This document shows positions 33,645 to 43,278 of a DNA stretch of 46,220 bases, one piece after another. Location: contig JABACA010000022.1 in NCBI GenBank assembly GCA_014237975.1, forward strand, positions 1-46,220, in the 5' to 3' direction. The stretch is from Mariniblastus sp. (GTDB lineage Bacteria; Planctomycetota; Planctomycetia; Pirellulales; Pirellulaceae). The notes below the pieces were generated by a model. The model saw nothing but the letters and a program-made list of their open reading frames with translations, ran no database searches and was not told where the DNA came from. Both the position numbers and the translations under genes were made by a program. The number at the start of each line of letters is the position of its first letter. The stretch's first letter is position 1.

Positions 33645-35915
33645 TCAACGCTTTTCGGATCGTGGCATGAACCGTTTGATCCAGCCGTCGAATTTTTGCT
33701 GCCAGGGGGAACTCGGCTTCGTCACCACTGTTTTTGTAGAGGTTGCAGAGCCATACTCCCAGATCCAAACCAGCAGCAGTACACCGAGGCCAGTGAGTAA
33801 CGCTGCTGGCCAAAACCTGTATTCAACGTGACTCCCGTTGCTGCTGGTAAACAACCAGCCGAACGGTCCGTCGACCAGGGCAGGCCCGGTCCGTGATATC
33901 AACGCGTAAACCGAATTGTGAACCGCATGATATGCCATGCAGGGGAAAATACTGCCTGTTCTAACGGCGATGAAACCAAGAACGCAACCTACAAAAAAGG
34001 TGATGATGGTTTGTTGGAAAACGGCATGGGCCACGCCAAACAGGATACTGGTGAAAATGATTGCTTTGAAGTTGCTGCCAATTGATTGCATTCCGGAGAG
34101 AATAAAACCCCGAAAAGCGAGTTCTTCGATGATGGCTGGTGCGATGGCAATCACCGCGATGATCGCCCAAACGCCGGGTGAACCGGACAAAATGTTGTCC
34201 ATCAACTGTTGCATCACTGCCATGTCCGTCGATGGTGGATAGAGCTGGATAACGACGCTCGTAATCCAGGTTATCAAAGGGTGAAAACAGAAAGCCAACA
34301 GGAAACCGGCCAACAGCATGGAGATAGAGCACTTCCGCAACCTCAGGGATTTGAAAGGTTTGCGCGTCAATATGATTGCCATTAGAACGGCCGGTGTTCC
34401 AACGGTTGCGATCAAAACAATGATCGTCTGTTTTGAAAAACCTCCCCAGCTGGTGGGTGATTCGATCACCATTCCAACAAAGAACTTGAGAACCAGGATG
34501 ATGATGCCGCACAGAACAGCGTGACCGACACTGGGCAGATCATGGCGTTCCCGCATGACATGTTTCATCCAGGTAGCTAATCCGAATCTTTCACTGGGAC
34601 GGAAAAGAACGGATTCGCTGTTAAACTGTTTTACGACCCACCTCACCGCCAACCAGCAACAAACCAGCGTCACCGCGCAGACCGGGCCAACGAAAGGCAT
34701 GGTTTCTTGGTATTGTCCTTCGATCAATCCCCGTAGCAGAAGCATCAACCCGGAAACGGGTATCAAGCTGGTTCCCAGATCGAGCTTTGCCGCAGGCAGC
34801 ATTGGCAGCATCATTAACGGCAAGGAGATCATCATCAAAGGGACGAGATAATATTGCCCCTCTTTGCTGCTTCGGGCAAAGGAGGCGGCAGCCATGGCAA
34901 CGGCACTAAACAGCGCAGAGATAGGCAGCAAAGCAAGTAACAGCCAGCCAATGGATTCAACCGGTGGCGCTCCAATACCTGCCGTCTTGACCATTCCAGC
35001 GCCCAATCGCGATATCACAAAAAAACCGGTAAACCCCATGCTGATCAGATTTAGCAGGGATGTGACGATACTGAACGAAATGACCGTTAGCAATTTGCCG
35101 ATGGCAATTTCGTCACGCAGGGCCGGACTGCTAAGAAGTGTTTCAAATGTGCCCCGCTCTTTTTCACCGGCGCAAAGGTCAACCGCTGGATAGAATGCGC
35201 CTGTCAGGCACCAGATGACAATAATAAAGGGCAGGACTTTTGACCATAATGCAGCGCTCTTGTTCTGGCGACTGGCTACGTCCGCCTGGGTGATTGAAAA
35301 TGGCACCAACACGTTTGGGTCCAGCTGATACTTTTGCAGTGTCGTACTCGCCACTTGCTGTTGCCATGTCGAAAGTACCGAATTAAACCTGTCGGCAGCC
35401 ATGTTCGACTTGTCACTGGCCGAATTGCGGAAAACAAGAATTCGTTTTCTCGTTTCAGAGGCCGCTGCATCGGTCGACAAAGAACTCATCGGTTGCGGTA
35501 CGATGACAGCCAGATCCACATCCCGCTGTTTCATTTCGATCCGCAAAAGCCGGTCGATAATTCCACTTATCGGTTCTTGCTGGTTGTTTTTGAATTGTTC
35601 AACCAGCTGTTGAATTCGTGAATCGTCTTCACTGCTCATGTCGAGCTCGATCAATTCTCGGGTTCGAGGGTCAACCAGGTCCGGGTTGATTTTCTGATCG
35701 ACCAGTAAAGACGGCGAGTTCGGTAGATTGTCCGCCCCGATCAGCCAGATTCGGGTGGGGTGCTCCCGCATAAACTGCGAAACCTGCAGCATGGCAATAC
35801 CCATCAAAGGGTAGAGCAACAGGGGCAGGATCAGCACGGTGAATAGAGTCCGGCGATCGCGCAACTGGTCACGCAATTCCCGGCAGTAGATCAGACTGAC
35901 ATTGGACCACTTCAT
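33645..35915 (-). CDS. ABC-2 permease (NatB-like) fused to CPBP intramembrane protease
   Basis: Membrane protein of 756 aa with two parts. Residues 1 to about 430 are an ABC-2 export permease: TM1 at about 24-45, a large extracytoplasmic domain (about 48-225) and several TM segments after CAGEKERGTFETLLSSPA. Residues about 470-710 form a CPBP (CAAX protease/bacteriocin-processing) domain: EELAFRG with Glu597, Glu598 and Arg602; His630 in FGVAH; His663, His666 and Asn667 in AYHAVHN. All predicted catalytic residues are present. The ATPase partner ends 21 bp upstream. The permease half resembles NatB (sodium export); what the protease cuts is not known. I know of such fusions in planctomycetes, but not of a proven function. 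Confidence 0.9.
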   Translation of the reverse strand: MKWSNVSLIYCRELRDQLRDRRTLFTVLILPLLLYPLMGIAMLQVSQFMREHPTRIWLIGADNLPNSPSLLVDQKINPDLVDPRTRELIELDMSSEDDSRIQQLVEQFKNNQQEPISGIIDRLLRIEMKQRDVDLAVIVPQPMSSLSTDAAASETRKRILVFRNSASDKSNMAADRFNSVLSTWQQQVASTTLQKYQLDPNVLVPFSITQADVASRQNKSAALWSKVLPFIIVIWCLTGAFYPAVDLCAGEKERGTFETLLSSPALRDEIAIGKLLTVISFSIVTSLLNLISMGFTGFFVISRLGAGMVKTAGIGAPPVESIGWLLLALLPISALFSAVAMAAASFARSSKEGQYYLVPLMMISLPLMMLPMLPAAKLDLGTSLIPVSGLMLLLRGLIEGQYQETMPFVGPVCAVTLVCCWLAVRWVVKQFNSESVLFRPSERFGLATWMKHVMRERHDLPSVGHAVLCGIIILVLKFFVGMVIESPTSWGGFSKQTIIVLIATVGTPAVLMAIILTRKPFKSLRLRKCSISMLLAGFLLAFCFHPLITWITSVVIQLYPPSTDMAVMQQLMDNILSGSPGVWAIIAVIAIAPAIIEELAFRGFILSGMQSIGSNFKAIIFTSILFGVAHAVFQQTIITFFVGCVLGFIAVRTGSIFPCMAYHAVHNSVYALISRTGPALVDGPFGWLFTSSNGSHVEYRFWPAALLTGLGVLLLVWIWEYGSATSTKTVVTKPSSPWQQKFDGWIKRFMPRSEKR

Positions 35916-35936
35916 CGAATCAACCGGTACTCCAAC

Positions 35937-36704
35937 TTAAACCAACGCATTCACCTGCTCGCGTTTTTTTTCATGAGTGGCAATCAAATCATAAAACAAC
36001 TCTTCTAGATCATTCTGTTCGTACTGGTCGGATAATTTCTCGATGGGACCTTTGGCCAGTATTTGGCCTCGATTCATAATCGCAATCTGGTCACAAAGTC
36101 GACGTACTTCCGACATGATATGGGATGAGAACAGAATGCATTTTCCTTGCTCCCGCAATAACTCAATCGTCTTGAGGACTTCTCGGGCTACCAGTATGTC
36201 GAGACCCGATGTTGCCTCGTCAAAAATAAGGACGGGAGGGTCGTGGATAATTGCTCTGGCAATAGAGACTTTTTGCTTCATTCCCGTTGACATCGTACTG
36301 CCAAGTACGTTGCGAATATTGTTCATTTGGAAACGGTCGAAAATTGATTCCATGCGGATCTGCAATTTGTCTTCGGGCATCCCGTACAAGAGTCCAAAAA
36401 ATCGAATGATCTCCCAGGCAGTCATCCGGTCATAGATGGCGGTGTTGGTAGACACAAACCCAATCTGGTGACGAACCTTGGCAGGTTCAGCGACGATGTC
36501 GTAGCCGTTGATCATCGCGATTCCACTGGTTGGTTTTAACACCGTGCTGAGGATTCTGAGTGCGGTCGTTTTTCCTGCCCCGTTGGGCCCCAGCAAACCA
36601 TAGATTTGGCCAGACATCGCATCGAAGTTAATGCCGTCCAAAGCGACAAATTCGCCTTTTTGCAAATCGCTATAGGTCTTCGTCAGTTGTCGGACGTGAA
36701 TCAT
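35937..36704 (-). CDS. ABC transporter ATPase (NatA-like)
   Basis: ATP-binding subunit of 255 aa that powers the neighbouring permease. Walker A is GPNGAGKTT at 39-47, the signature is MSTGMKQK (a variant of LSGGQ usual in the NatA/drug-export group), Walker B is VLIFDEATSGLD and the H-loop is FSSHIMSE. The C-terminus is short and lacks the extra domain of some exporters. ATG start; the operon continues with the permease-protease fusion and the amidohydrolase. Ion or lipid substrate unknown. Confidence 0.93.
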   Translation of the reverse strand: MIHVRQLTKTYSDLQKGEFVALDGINFDAMSGQIYGLLGPNGAGKTTALRILSTVLKPTSGIAMINGYDIVAEPAKVRHQIGFVSTNTAIYDRMTAWEIIRFFGLLYGMPEDKLQIRMESIFDRFQMNNIRNVLGSTMSTGMKQKVSIARAIIHDPPVLIFDEATSGLDILVAREVLKTIELLREQGKCILFSSHIMSEVRRLCDQIAIMNRGQILAKGPIEKLSDQYEQNDLEELFYDLIATHEKKREQVNALV

Positions 36705-37115
36705 GCTTGATCAATATTGAAGTGGGCGGTGGAATTGAGTGTTGGCGGAACGGTTTGGCGAGAACGCTACAGACAACCGCTCTTGGCGTTTAACTGTTAG
36801 ATTCATTACTAACGAGGCCGCTTTTGCACCCATTCGCAACCCTCACCGGGCCGTTTCGCCCTCCATGCCAAGGGTAGGTCCCGATTCGTCTCCGCGAGAT
36901 TGCATTTTGTGAGCATTCAGTAAAATCCAGCGGCGGGTCGAGCTGTCGGTTTTGCAACTATTGATCCGAGCCCAGTCGTAGAGGTTGTTCCGGTTGTCCC
37001 GATTAGTGGGTCTGATAATCCAGTCATTGAAATGGAACCGATGCCAACACGTCCGTGGTTGGCATTGCCCGCTGGCCTGTGCAGAATCCGACGTCGTTAA
37101 CGCCTGTTGCAGATA
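36705..37115. other. Intergenic region without identified feature
   Basis: 411 bp between folE and the NatA-like gene, both on minus. It should contain the promoter of the ABC operon. No gene, tRNA-like fold, strong hairpin or riboswitch was recognised. Confidence 0.4.
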
Positions 37116-37703
37116 CTATTCATCCTTGATCAGCGACATGAACTCAGCTCGAGTCGACTGGTTTGTCTTGAAAATCCCTCGCAATGCACTGGTCACGGTC
37201 GTACTGCCAGGTTTGCGAATTCCACGGATCGACATACAGGAATGTTCGGCACTGATAACAACGGCTACTCCCATTGTGTTCAGGTGTTGATTCACCATGT
37301 CCGCAATCGCCTGGGTCATTCGCTCTTGAACCTGGGGTCGGCGGGCAATTTCTTCCACAACACGAGCCAATTTACTGAGTCCAATAACGTTGCCATTTGG
37401 AATATAGGCAACGTGTGCGACACCGCTGAACGGTAATAAATGATGTTCACACATGCTGGTAAAAGGAATATCCCGAATCAAAACCATTTCGTCATAGGTT
37501 TCCGGGAACATGACTTTCAGGTGACGCTCTGGTTGGACGTGTAATCCTGAGAACATCTCTTCATACATTTTGGCAACTCGGCGAGGAGTAGCCTGTAGCC
37601 CCGGTCGGTCCGGGTCTTCCCCGACTGCAACCAGGATAGCGCGGACTGCCTGCTTGATTGCATCCAAGTCAACGTTGTATTCGGATTCCGGTTTTTCGTT
37701 CAC
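37116..37703 (-). CDS. folE: GTP cyclohydrolase I
   Basis: Makes 7,8-dihydroneopterin triphosphate from GTP, the entry to folate, methanopterin and queuosine pterins. 195 aa, a homodecameric zinc enzyme. The zinc ligands Cys85 and His88 (MCEHHLLPF) and Cys156 (SCMSIRGI) are all present, so this is the zinc-type Fol[14 protein letters not shown] (32-44) is the family start signature and [21 protein letters not shown] (109 onward) the substrate region. Start GTG at 37703, with AGGA 6 bases upstream. It is monocistronic. Its product is the substrate of the PTPS-like enzyme at 23280. Confidence 0.97.
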   Translation of the reverse strand: MNEKPESEYNVDLDAIKQAVRAILVAVGEDPDRPGLQATPRRVAKMYEEMFSGLHVQPERHLKVMFPETYDEMVLIRDIPFTSMCEHHLLPFSGVAHVAYIPNGNVIGLSKLARVVEEIARRPQVQERMTQAIADMVNQHLNTMGVAVVISAEHSCMSIRGIRKPGSTTVTSALRGIFKTNQSTRAEFMSLIKDE

Positions 37704-37887
37704 GATTTTCCTGTCAAAAATTTAATGCATTATGTAGATGGTTTCATTACCGCGGCGAGAGTGCAAGTCCGGAATTCATCCGCCCGACGAATTTGCCAAA
37801 AATGATCTTTAAGCGATCAGGGGCTGCCGATGGATTTGAGCTTGACTGCGGTAAAAAAATGCGGGACCCGTTAGAGTGGAGGCCTGA

Positions 37888-39474
37888 TTACTCCTCGGTA
37901 ATGCGAAACGTTTGGCGACTCACAAAAACCTGGCCATGCATATCCGTTGCTTCTACCTTCAAGACATACAAGCCCGGTTCCAGATTGCCCGGCAATTTCC
38001 CAAACCAGAGGTGTGAGGAAGGTCCTGGTTCCGACAATTTCGGTTCGATGGCAGGGCTGATTCCCTGTTCGGTGAGGCTGAGTTTTTTGAGCCAAGGGTC
38101 AATCTCTTTCCGTTTCTCCATTTTTGACCAATCGGAATGTTGGTCAACGCTCATGCGAACCTCGGTTTTTTCAGATCCGTTGTAGACGTTGACGGCCACT
38201 TCGTATTCCGCAGCACGGTTGATGGGGATTTCGTTGTCCATTCGAATTCCCATCTGTTCGTCATTTCCCGCTGCCTTGAAATTAATCTGATAACCCTGGT
38301 CATCAAAGGACAGGATGGAATAGCCGTTGGGGGCTCCATCGGACATGGTTGCATGCGGGATTCCACGGACGTCTTTTTGGCCCGACCACCAGCTCCCGCT
38401 GACCGTTACATTGATCACGTGATGGTGGGGCGTCTTGCCACGCCAGCCATCTTTTTCTGTTAGAAGCAGGTGCTCGTGTTGGTGGACATGCCCGGAAATC
38501 GATATGCAATGAGGTCGCTGCTCGATCAAACGATAAAGATCTTGGCAATCTTTTAACTGACCAATAGGAATGTGCATCAGCAGCACGACCATTTGGGATT
38601 CAGGAATCATTGCCAGATCCCGTTTGATCCAATCCAGTTGCGTCGCGCCAAGTTTTCCCTGGTATTTGGCGGGCTGGTCGCCGACTGCTGGTAGCCAGTC
38701 AATATTGTCCAGCACCACAAAGTGAACTTGTCCATAGTCAAACGAATAATAGGTTGGGCCATAAATTCGCTCAAATGTCTCGTTGACGTATTTCCGATTG
38801 GGTGCGTCCCTGTTCAGGTCGTGGTTTCCAATTACGTTGTACCACGGTATGCCTGCTAGGCTGACGGCGTCGTTGAGTGGTTTGAATACGTCAAGATCGT
38901 CGAACACGATGTCGCCCAACGTGACGCCAAACTTGGCGCGAGTGCCGATTAATTCCTTCATCACATCGCGCGTGATGTAATCCACCTCTTTGACATTTCT
39001 CGGTTGCGGGTCACCAAACAGTAATACCTGGAACTGGTCTGGCTCGTTTTGCCGGTAAAGCGGGAAATCGATCGAGCGGGGGATGGGTCCTGTGGGAGGA
39101 GAGCCGCGGAATCGCAATTGAGGCGAACCGTCTGGTTTATGGATATAGAAGAACATCGGCAGATTCTGTTGATTCAATGCCGTGCGAAACCCGGATGGCT
39201 TGATCACAAAAATGATCGCATCTTTGGTCAGTGGCAATTCATAGTTTCCCGATTGATCCGTGCTGACGATGGCGTCACCATTGGAAACACGAATTTTCTG
39301 CAGCGGCAAATCGCCCTGCGAAAACCGGCCGTCCTGGTCGTTGTCAACAAAAACCCGACCCTTGGCCGTGGCCGGTTCTTTCGTTTCTTGAGGCAGGGCC
39401 AATCCGACACTGCCAAACAAGAATCCACCATAAAAGAAACACAAACTAACTTTCAAAATGAATCGATGTTGCAT
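37888..39474 (-). CDS. Secreted calcineurin-like metallophosphoesterase
   Basis: Exported phosphoesterase of 528 aa. The N-terminus has a signal-peptide-like segment (about 7-27). Then comes a beta-sandwich (about 38-140) with the pattern VFVDNDQDGRFSQGDLPL seen in SdrD-B-like N-domains. The metallophosphatase domain (about 150-345) has GDPQPR (Asp155), LGDIVFDD (Asp188), GNHD (Asn217-His218), LMHIPIG and SGHVHQHEH. A C-terminal beta domain (about 360-528) follows. The start ATG at 39474 is supported by AGGA about 8 bases upstream; the frame stays open 22 residues further. All metal ligands are present. Substrate unknown; periplasmic or surface location inferred. Confidence 0.9.
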   Translation of the reverse strand: MQHRFILKVSLCFFYGGFLFGSVGLALPQETKEPATAKGRVFVDNDQDGRFSQGDLPLQKIRVSNGDAIVSTDQSGNYELPLTKDAIIFVIKPSGFRTALNQQNLPMFFYIHKPDGSPQLRFRGSPPTGPIPRSIDFPLYRQNEPDQFQVLLFGDPQPRNVKEVDYITRDVMKELIGTRAKFGVTLGDIVFDDLDVFKPLNDAVSLAGIPWYNVIGNHDLNRDAPNRKYVNETFERIYGPTYYSFDYGQVHFVVLDNIDWLPAVGDQPAKYQGKLGATQLDWIKRDLAMIPESQMVVLLMHIPIGQLKDCQDLYRLIEQRPHCISISGHVHQHEHLLLTEKDGWRGKTPHHHVINVTVSGSWWSGQKDVRGIPHATMSDGAPNGYSILSFDDQGYQINFKAAGNDEQMGIRMDNEIPINRAAEYEVAVNVYNGSEKTEVRMSVDQHSDWSKMEKRKEIDPWLKKLSLTEQGISPAIEPKLSEPGPSSHLWFGKLPGNLEPGLYVLKVEATDMHGQVFVSRQTFRITEE

Positions 39475-39693
39475 CTGCTTTTTCCTGTTGGCGATGAAAG
39501 AGATTTGCCGAGTCTTCAATGGTAACAAATTTCTATCCATTGGGGGGCGGTTCTGTCCAACAGGAAGTGTATGCGGCAGTCGACGTCCTGCTGTTAACTT
39601 GTTCTGAGCGACATCGTAGTTTAGAATTCTGTTCAGACATGCTTGGTTTTATTTTTGTTAGGTTAACTGGTCCCTGTTCATCGAGAAGTTGTC

Positions 39694-40107
39694 GTGGATT
39701 CTGAATTTACCGATGCCGACTTGGAAGCCTACTTGGACGAATTGCTGGATCCCTCGGATGCAGCCGAGGTGGAGCAGGCTTTGCGAGACGAAGAAGAACT
39801 CTTGGCGCGTCTTTCCCATATTAACAGTCGCCGGGATGCGGGGATTCACACACTGGGTGAGATTTGGCGGAGAAACCAGATCGGTGTTCCCTCCGTTGAA
39901 GAGATGGGGAAATACCTGCTGGGAGCACTTAGCCCGGAACAGGCAGGCTATATTGAGTTTCGACTGAAGTCACTCAAGTGTCGCTACACGATTGCCATGT
40001 TCCGTGATCTTCAGGAACAGCAGGCCCAAGACGAACCGTCCCAGTCCGAGTCTCGCCGCAGAAAATATTTCGACTCCAGCGCCGGTTTGCTGAAAAAGAA
40101 CGACTAG
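39694..40107 (+). CDS. Small acidic protein, anti-sigma-like N-terminus
   Basis: Soluble protein of 137 aa with a GTG start at 39694. The first 40 residues, SEFTDADLEAYLDELLDP followed by AAEVEQALRDEEELLARL, resemble the N-terminal helices of anti-sigma factors and similar planctomycete proteins, but the zinc HxxxCxxC motif is absent. The C-terminal tail is Gln/Ser/Lys-rich and disordered-looking. No sigma factor or kinase is adjacent. The metallophosphoesterase gene is divergent, 219 bp away. I do not assign a function. Confidence 0.68.
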   Translation: MDSEFTDADLEAYLDELLDPSDAAEVEQALRDEEELLARLSHINSRRDAGIHTLGEIWRRNQIGVPSVEEMGKYLLGALSPEQAGYIEFRLKSLKCRYTIAMFRDLQEQQAQDEPSQSESRRRKYFDSSAGLLKKND

Positions 40108-40191
40108 TTGCCATCACTCCAGCAAGCTGGGCGGCAGGTTTTCCGGAGTTGCTGATTGAATGTGTGGTATTCGACCGGTGGCAAAATTTAA

Positions 40192-41175
40192 CTAATCGAC
40201 ACTGCCCGGTTCTTCGGCACCGTCCTTTTTCATCTGTTCCTTTAGCTGGTCTTCCAAGTCATCAGTGCCCAGCTCGGCGATCAACACGCCCTCGGGGTTG
40301 ACCAACAGCAGTCGAGGCAGGTAAGAGATTTGAGTGATCTTTGTCCAGGCTTCCTCGTGCGGTAGCGCCGACGTGGCAGCATGGATTTCTGGCCACGGGA
40401 GGTCGAGCTTTTTCATGGCGGCTTCACAGGCTTCAAGTTCGTCATCAAAATTAATGCCCACCACCGCAAGTGAAGCCGAATGTTTTTCGTTAAGTTTTTT
40501 GAGCTCCGGCATTTTTTCCATGCACGGGTTACACCAGGTTGCCCAGCAATCGATCAACAGGTATTTGCCCCGGAAATCCTCATCGCGAATCGAATTACCA
40601 TCGACACCTTTCAAAGTAAAATCGAGCGGCTTGCCGACGATGGGCATCGGCAGGACCTGGGCATTCTTCATTTGCGCCGATGCGAGCCGGGACTGTTCCA
40701 TCCTGCTTGCCAAATCGATAATGCCGATCCCGACCTGGAGAGAATCACAGGTCGCTAGATCGTCATGCTTGCATCGGTAGTAGTGGGTACACAGGTGCGC
40801 CATGCTCGTGAAAGACCTCCGCCTGCCGATATCGATCACTTTCCCATCGGCCGTGAGCAGGACCGGGAAGTACAGGGTTCTCGCCCATCCTGGGTTGCTA
40901 AGGCCTTTTACCTGGATGATGGTCACCAGCACTTCGCCCTGGTCGGTACGAATGACCGAGAATGCCCCGGTCGGCATATAGTGGTGCCGGCCATTCTGGT
41001 ACTTTTCATTGATATTGATCGTGATCGGCTCCGATTCCCAGCGGGCCGCATCCGGTAGATCGGGCAACTTGGCACGTACTGCGGAGGTCGGGATGATTTC
41101 AACCTGTTGCGAGTGGGCAATCGTGGCCAACCAGGAAATTGAAACAACAACCAGCAACATTGTTTTTTGATTCAT
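40192..41175 (-). CDS. TlpA-like exported thioredoxin-fold protein
   Basis: Exported protein of 327 aa. A signal peptide (about 5-22) leads to an N-terminal region of unknown fold (about 25-175) with three cysteines (129, 135, 143), then a thioredoxin-like domain of the TlpA/AhpC type (about 180-315). The redox pair is Cys215-Cys218 in WATWCNPC, the cis-proline is in SYLPRLLL and VGINFDDE is typical. Probably a periplasmic reductant of disulfides or a cytochrome c maturation helper. The start ATG at 41175 is decided by AAGGA 7 bases upstream; an upstream ATG at 41214 has none. Same strand as dapA, 267 bp downstream of it. Confidence 0.88.
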   Translation of the reverse strand: MNQKTMLLVVVSISWLATIAHSQQVEIIPTSAVRAKLPDLPDAARWESEPITININEKYQNGRHHYMPTGAFSVIRTDQGEVLVTIIQVKGLSNPGWARTLYFPVLLTADGKVIDIGRRRSFTSMAHLCTHYYRCKHDDLATCDSLQVGIGIIDLASRMEQSRLASAQMKNAQVLPMPIVGKPLDFTLKGVDGNSIRDEDFRGKYLLIDCWATWCNPCMEKMPELKKLNEKHSASLAVVGINFDDELEACEAAMKKLDLPWPEIHAATSALPHEEAWTKITQISYLPRLLLVNPEGVLIAELGTDDLEDQLKEQMKKDGAEEPGSVD

Positions 41176-41442
41176 GTTTTTTCCTTCAGAAAAGAACTTT
41201 CGGCCGAGGCACAAGGGTCGGGTGAAATTGACGATGATCTCGTCGATCGACTAGCAGATGGTAGTGGCCTAAACGGGCCCGTCCAAGCCCCAGAGCGCCG
41301 GGGCGTGTGTTGGCTGACCCCCGGCTCAGATTCAACGGATGAAACTGTAAGTCAAACAACAATACAGTCGAGTTGCCGGGAGGTTCGCTTGCCTGTCAAC
41401 GTCTCGTTTGCGTTGCGTTGCAGCGCCCGGTTGGGCCCCGCC

Positions 41443-42342
41443 TTAAACCGCGACCGCTTCCAGGCCGTACTGGGCGAGTGTCTTGCGGAGGAACTCGAGT
41501 TGCGTTTCGTTCAGAGGAGTCATGGGAAGACGTAACTCACCCGTATCCCGCCCCAGCTCGGCCATCGCTGCCTTGAGAGGAATCGGGTTGGTGGCGATGC
41601 TCAGCAGGTCGCGGCATAGTGGGAAGAGTTTATGATGCCATTCGCGGGCTTCTTCTATGTTGCCGGCTGCAAAGGACCGGACCAGTGCAATCATGTCTCT
41701 GGGGACGATGTTGCCGACAACGGACACAACACCTTCACCACCGATGCTTAGCAAGGGTAATGTCATCGAGTCATCACCACTGAGTACGGTCAAGTCGGTC
41801 ATCGACAAGACCTGGGATGCCTGGTCCATTGATCCGGTCGCTTCCTTGACCATTGTAATGTTGTCGAGCTCGGCCATTCGGGCAATCGTCTCCGGCTCGA
41901 TATTGCGACCGGTCCGGCCAGGAATATTGTAAACACAAATCGGGATGTCGACTGCTTCCGACACGGCTTTGTAATGCTGGTACAACCCTTCCTGGGTCGG
42001 CTTGTTGTAGTAAGGTGCGACCTGCAAGGTGGCGTCGGCTCCCTCGTTAGCGGCCCATTGCGTCAGGCTGATCGCCTCGGCCGTGCTGTTGGATCCGGTG
42101 CCCGCCATCACCTTGGCTCGGCCCTCTGTCAATTGAATGACTTCGGAAATGACTTCTTCGTGTTCCGGATGCGTCAAGGTTGGAGATTCGCCTGTCGTAC
42201 CCACCGGTACCAGGCAGTCTGTCCCTGCTTCGAGTTGAAACTCGATTTGTTCTCGTAATGCGGATTTGTCAAGTTTGCCATCACGGAAAGGAGTTACGAT
42301 GGCAACCGATAGTCCGGCAAAACTGGAACCTTTACGAGTCAT
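41443..42342 (-). CDS. dapA: 4-hydroxy-tetrahydrodipicolinate synthase
   Basis: Condenses pyruvate with aspartate semialdehyde in lysine and peptidoglycan-precursor (diaminopimelate) synthesis. 299 aa TIM barrel. The Schiff-base lysine is Lys166 (MVKEATG), with Tyr138 and Arg143 ([10 protein letters not shown]) and Thr49-Thr50 (GTTGES), all as in true DapA. An upstream frame adds 21 residues, but the ATG at 42342 has AGGAG 7 bases before it and matches the family's length. About 200 bp separate it from pdxJ upstream, so it may have its own promoter. Full length and expected to be active. Confidence 0.96.
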   Translation of the reverse strand: MTRKGSSFAGLSVAIVTPFRDGKLDKSALREQIEFQLEAGTDCLVPVGTTGESPTLTHPEHEEVISEVIQLTEGRAKVMAGTGSNSTAEAISLTQWAANEGADATLQVAPYYNKPTQEGLYQHYKAVSEAVDIPICVYNIPGRTGRNIEPETIARMAELDNITMVKEATGSMDQASQVLSMTDLTVLSGDDSMTLPLLSIGGEGVVSVVGNIVPRDMIALVRSFAAGNIEEAREWHHKLFPLCRDLLSIATNPIPLKAAMAELGRDTGELRLPMTPLNETQLEFLRKTLAQYGLEAVAV

Positions 42343-42543
42343 GTCAATTCTCCTGCGACATTTTAAGTTGAACGACCAAGTTCTTTTTACTTGGCTACCG
42401 ATCATAACGCTGCCAGCGGGCCTTGAACAGCAGCATTATCTCTCGGTTGACCTCGTATCGAAGGATTGAGTTAAATGATGGCCGATGCGATCGGCTCGGG
42501 GAACCTGGTTGGTAAATACAAAGGGCGGATGTTGCACAGATGA

Positions 42544-43266
42544 TTACTGGATCGAAATCAATTGTTTCATTTCACGAACCGCAGTTTCCATGCCGACAAA
42601 CACCGACCGGGCAATCACGCTGTGGCCAATGTTCAATTCTTCCAGTCCCTCGATGGCGGCGACAGGCTGTACGTTGGAATAGGTCAGGCCATGGCCTGCG
42701 TGCAGTCGCATGGGAGTTTCAATCACGTGCTGGCAACATAATTTCAATTTTTCGAGTTCTTGTTGGGACTGATCCAGTGATTGCGCGTTGGCATACGCTC
42801 CGGTATGTAGCTCGACGGCCTCGACGCCCAATTTGGCGGCGGCGGATATTTGAGCCGCCTCGGGGTCAATGAACAGGCTCACAAAAATACCGTGTTGCTG
42901 TAACCGGTAAACAGATTTCGCGATCTTGTTACGATGGGTGACAACATCGAGCCCTCCCTCGGTGGTAATTTCCTGTCGGTTTTCCGGGACCAGGCAGACC
43001 TGGTCCGGTTTCAGCCGACAGGCAATCGCCAACATCTCGTCCTCGCAGGCGCATTCGAAATTGAATTTCACCCTCACTTTTTCCTTCAGGAGTTCGATAT
43101 CGTGATCCTGGATATGCCGCCGATCTGCCCGCAGGTGAGCCGTGATCTGGTCCGCTCCCCCGCGCTCGGCCATGGCAGCAGCCGAAACAGGGTCTGGTTC
43201 GATGGTTTTTCTGGCCTGCCGAACCGTCGCGACGTGATCAATGTTGATGCCTAATCGAATCATCAT
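42544..43266 (-). CDS. pdxJ: Pyridoxine 5'-phosphate synthase
   Basis: Final step of the DXP-dependent vitamin B6 route: joins 1-deoxyxylulose 5-phosphate and aminoacetone 3-phosphate derivative. About 240 aa TIM barrel. Motifs: LGINIDHVATVRQAR at the start, GADQITAHLRADRRHIQD, VCLVPENRQEITTEGG and VELHTGAYA, then LHAGHGLTYSNV. The start is ambiguous: GTG at 43275, ATG at 43266 or ATG at 43263; GGA lies 4 bases before the 43266 ATG. It follows beta-RFAP synthase by about 12 bp and is therefore in the same run. Confidence 0.95.
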   Translation of the reverse strand: MMIRLGINIDHVATVRQARKTIEPDPVSAAAMAERGGADQITAHLRADRRHIQDHDIELLKEKVRVKFNFECACEDEMLAIACRLKPDQVCLVPENRQEITTEGGLDVVTHRNKIAKSVYRLQQHGIFVSLFIDPEAAQISAAAKLGVEAVELHTGAYANAQSLDQSQQELEKLKLCCQHVIETPMRLHAGHGLTYSNVQPVAAIEGLEELNIGHSVIARSVFVGMETAVREMKQLISIQ

Positions 43267-43278
43267 GGTTTCCACAGG

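Noticed and set aside
33961-34512. 183-aa antisense His/Arg-rich frame in the permease-protease gene
   Set aside because: The His/Arg-rich composition is what reverse reading of a membrane protein gene gives.
40334-40780. 148-aa antisense frame in the TlpA-like gene
   Set aside because: Shadow; Ser-rich low-information sequence.
41280-41305. GCCCC...GGGGC hairpin upstream of the TlpA-like gene
   Set aside because: Short stem in GC-rich sequence without T-run; not distinguishable from chance.
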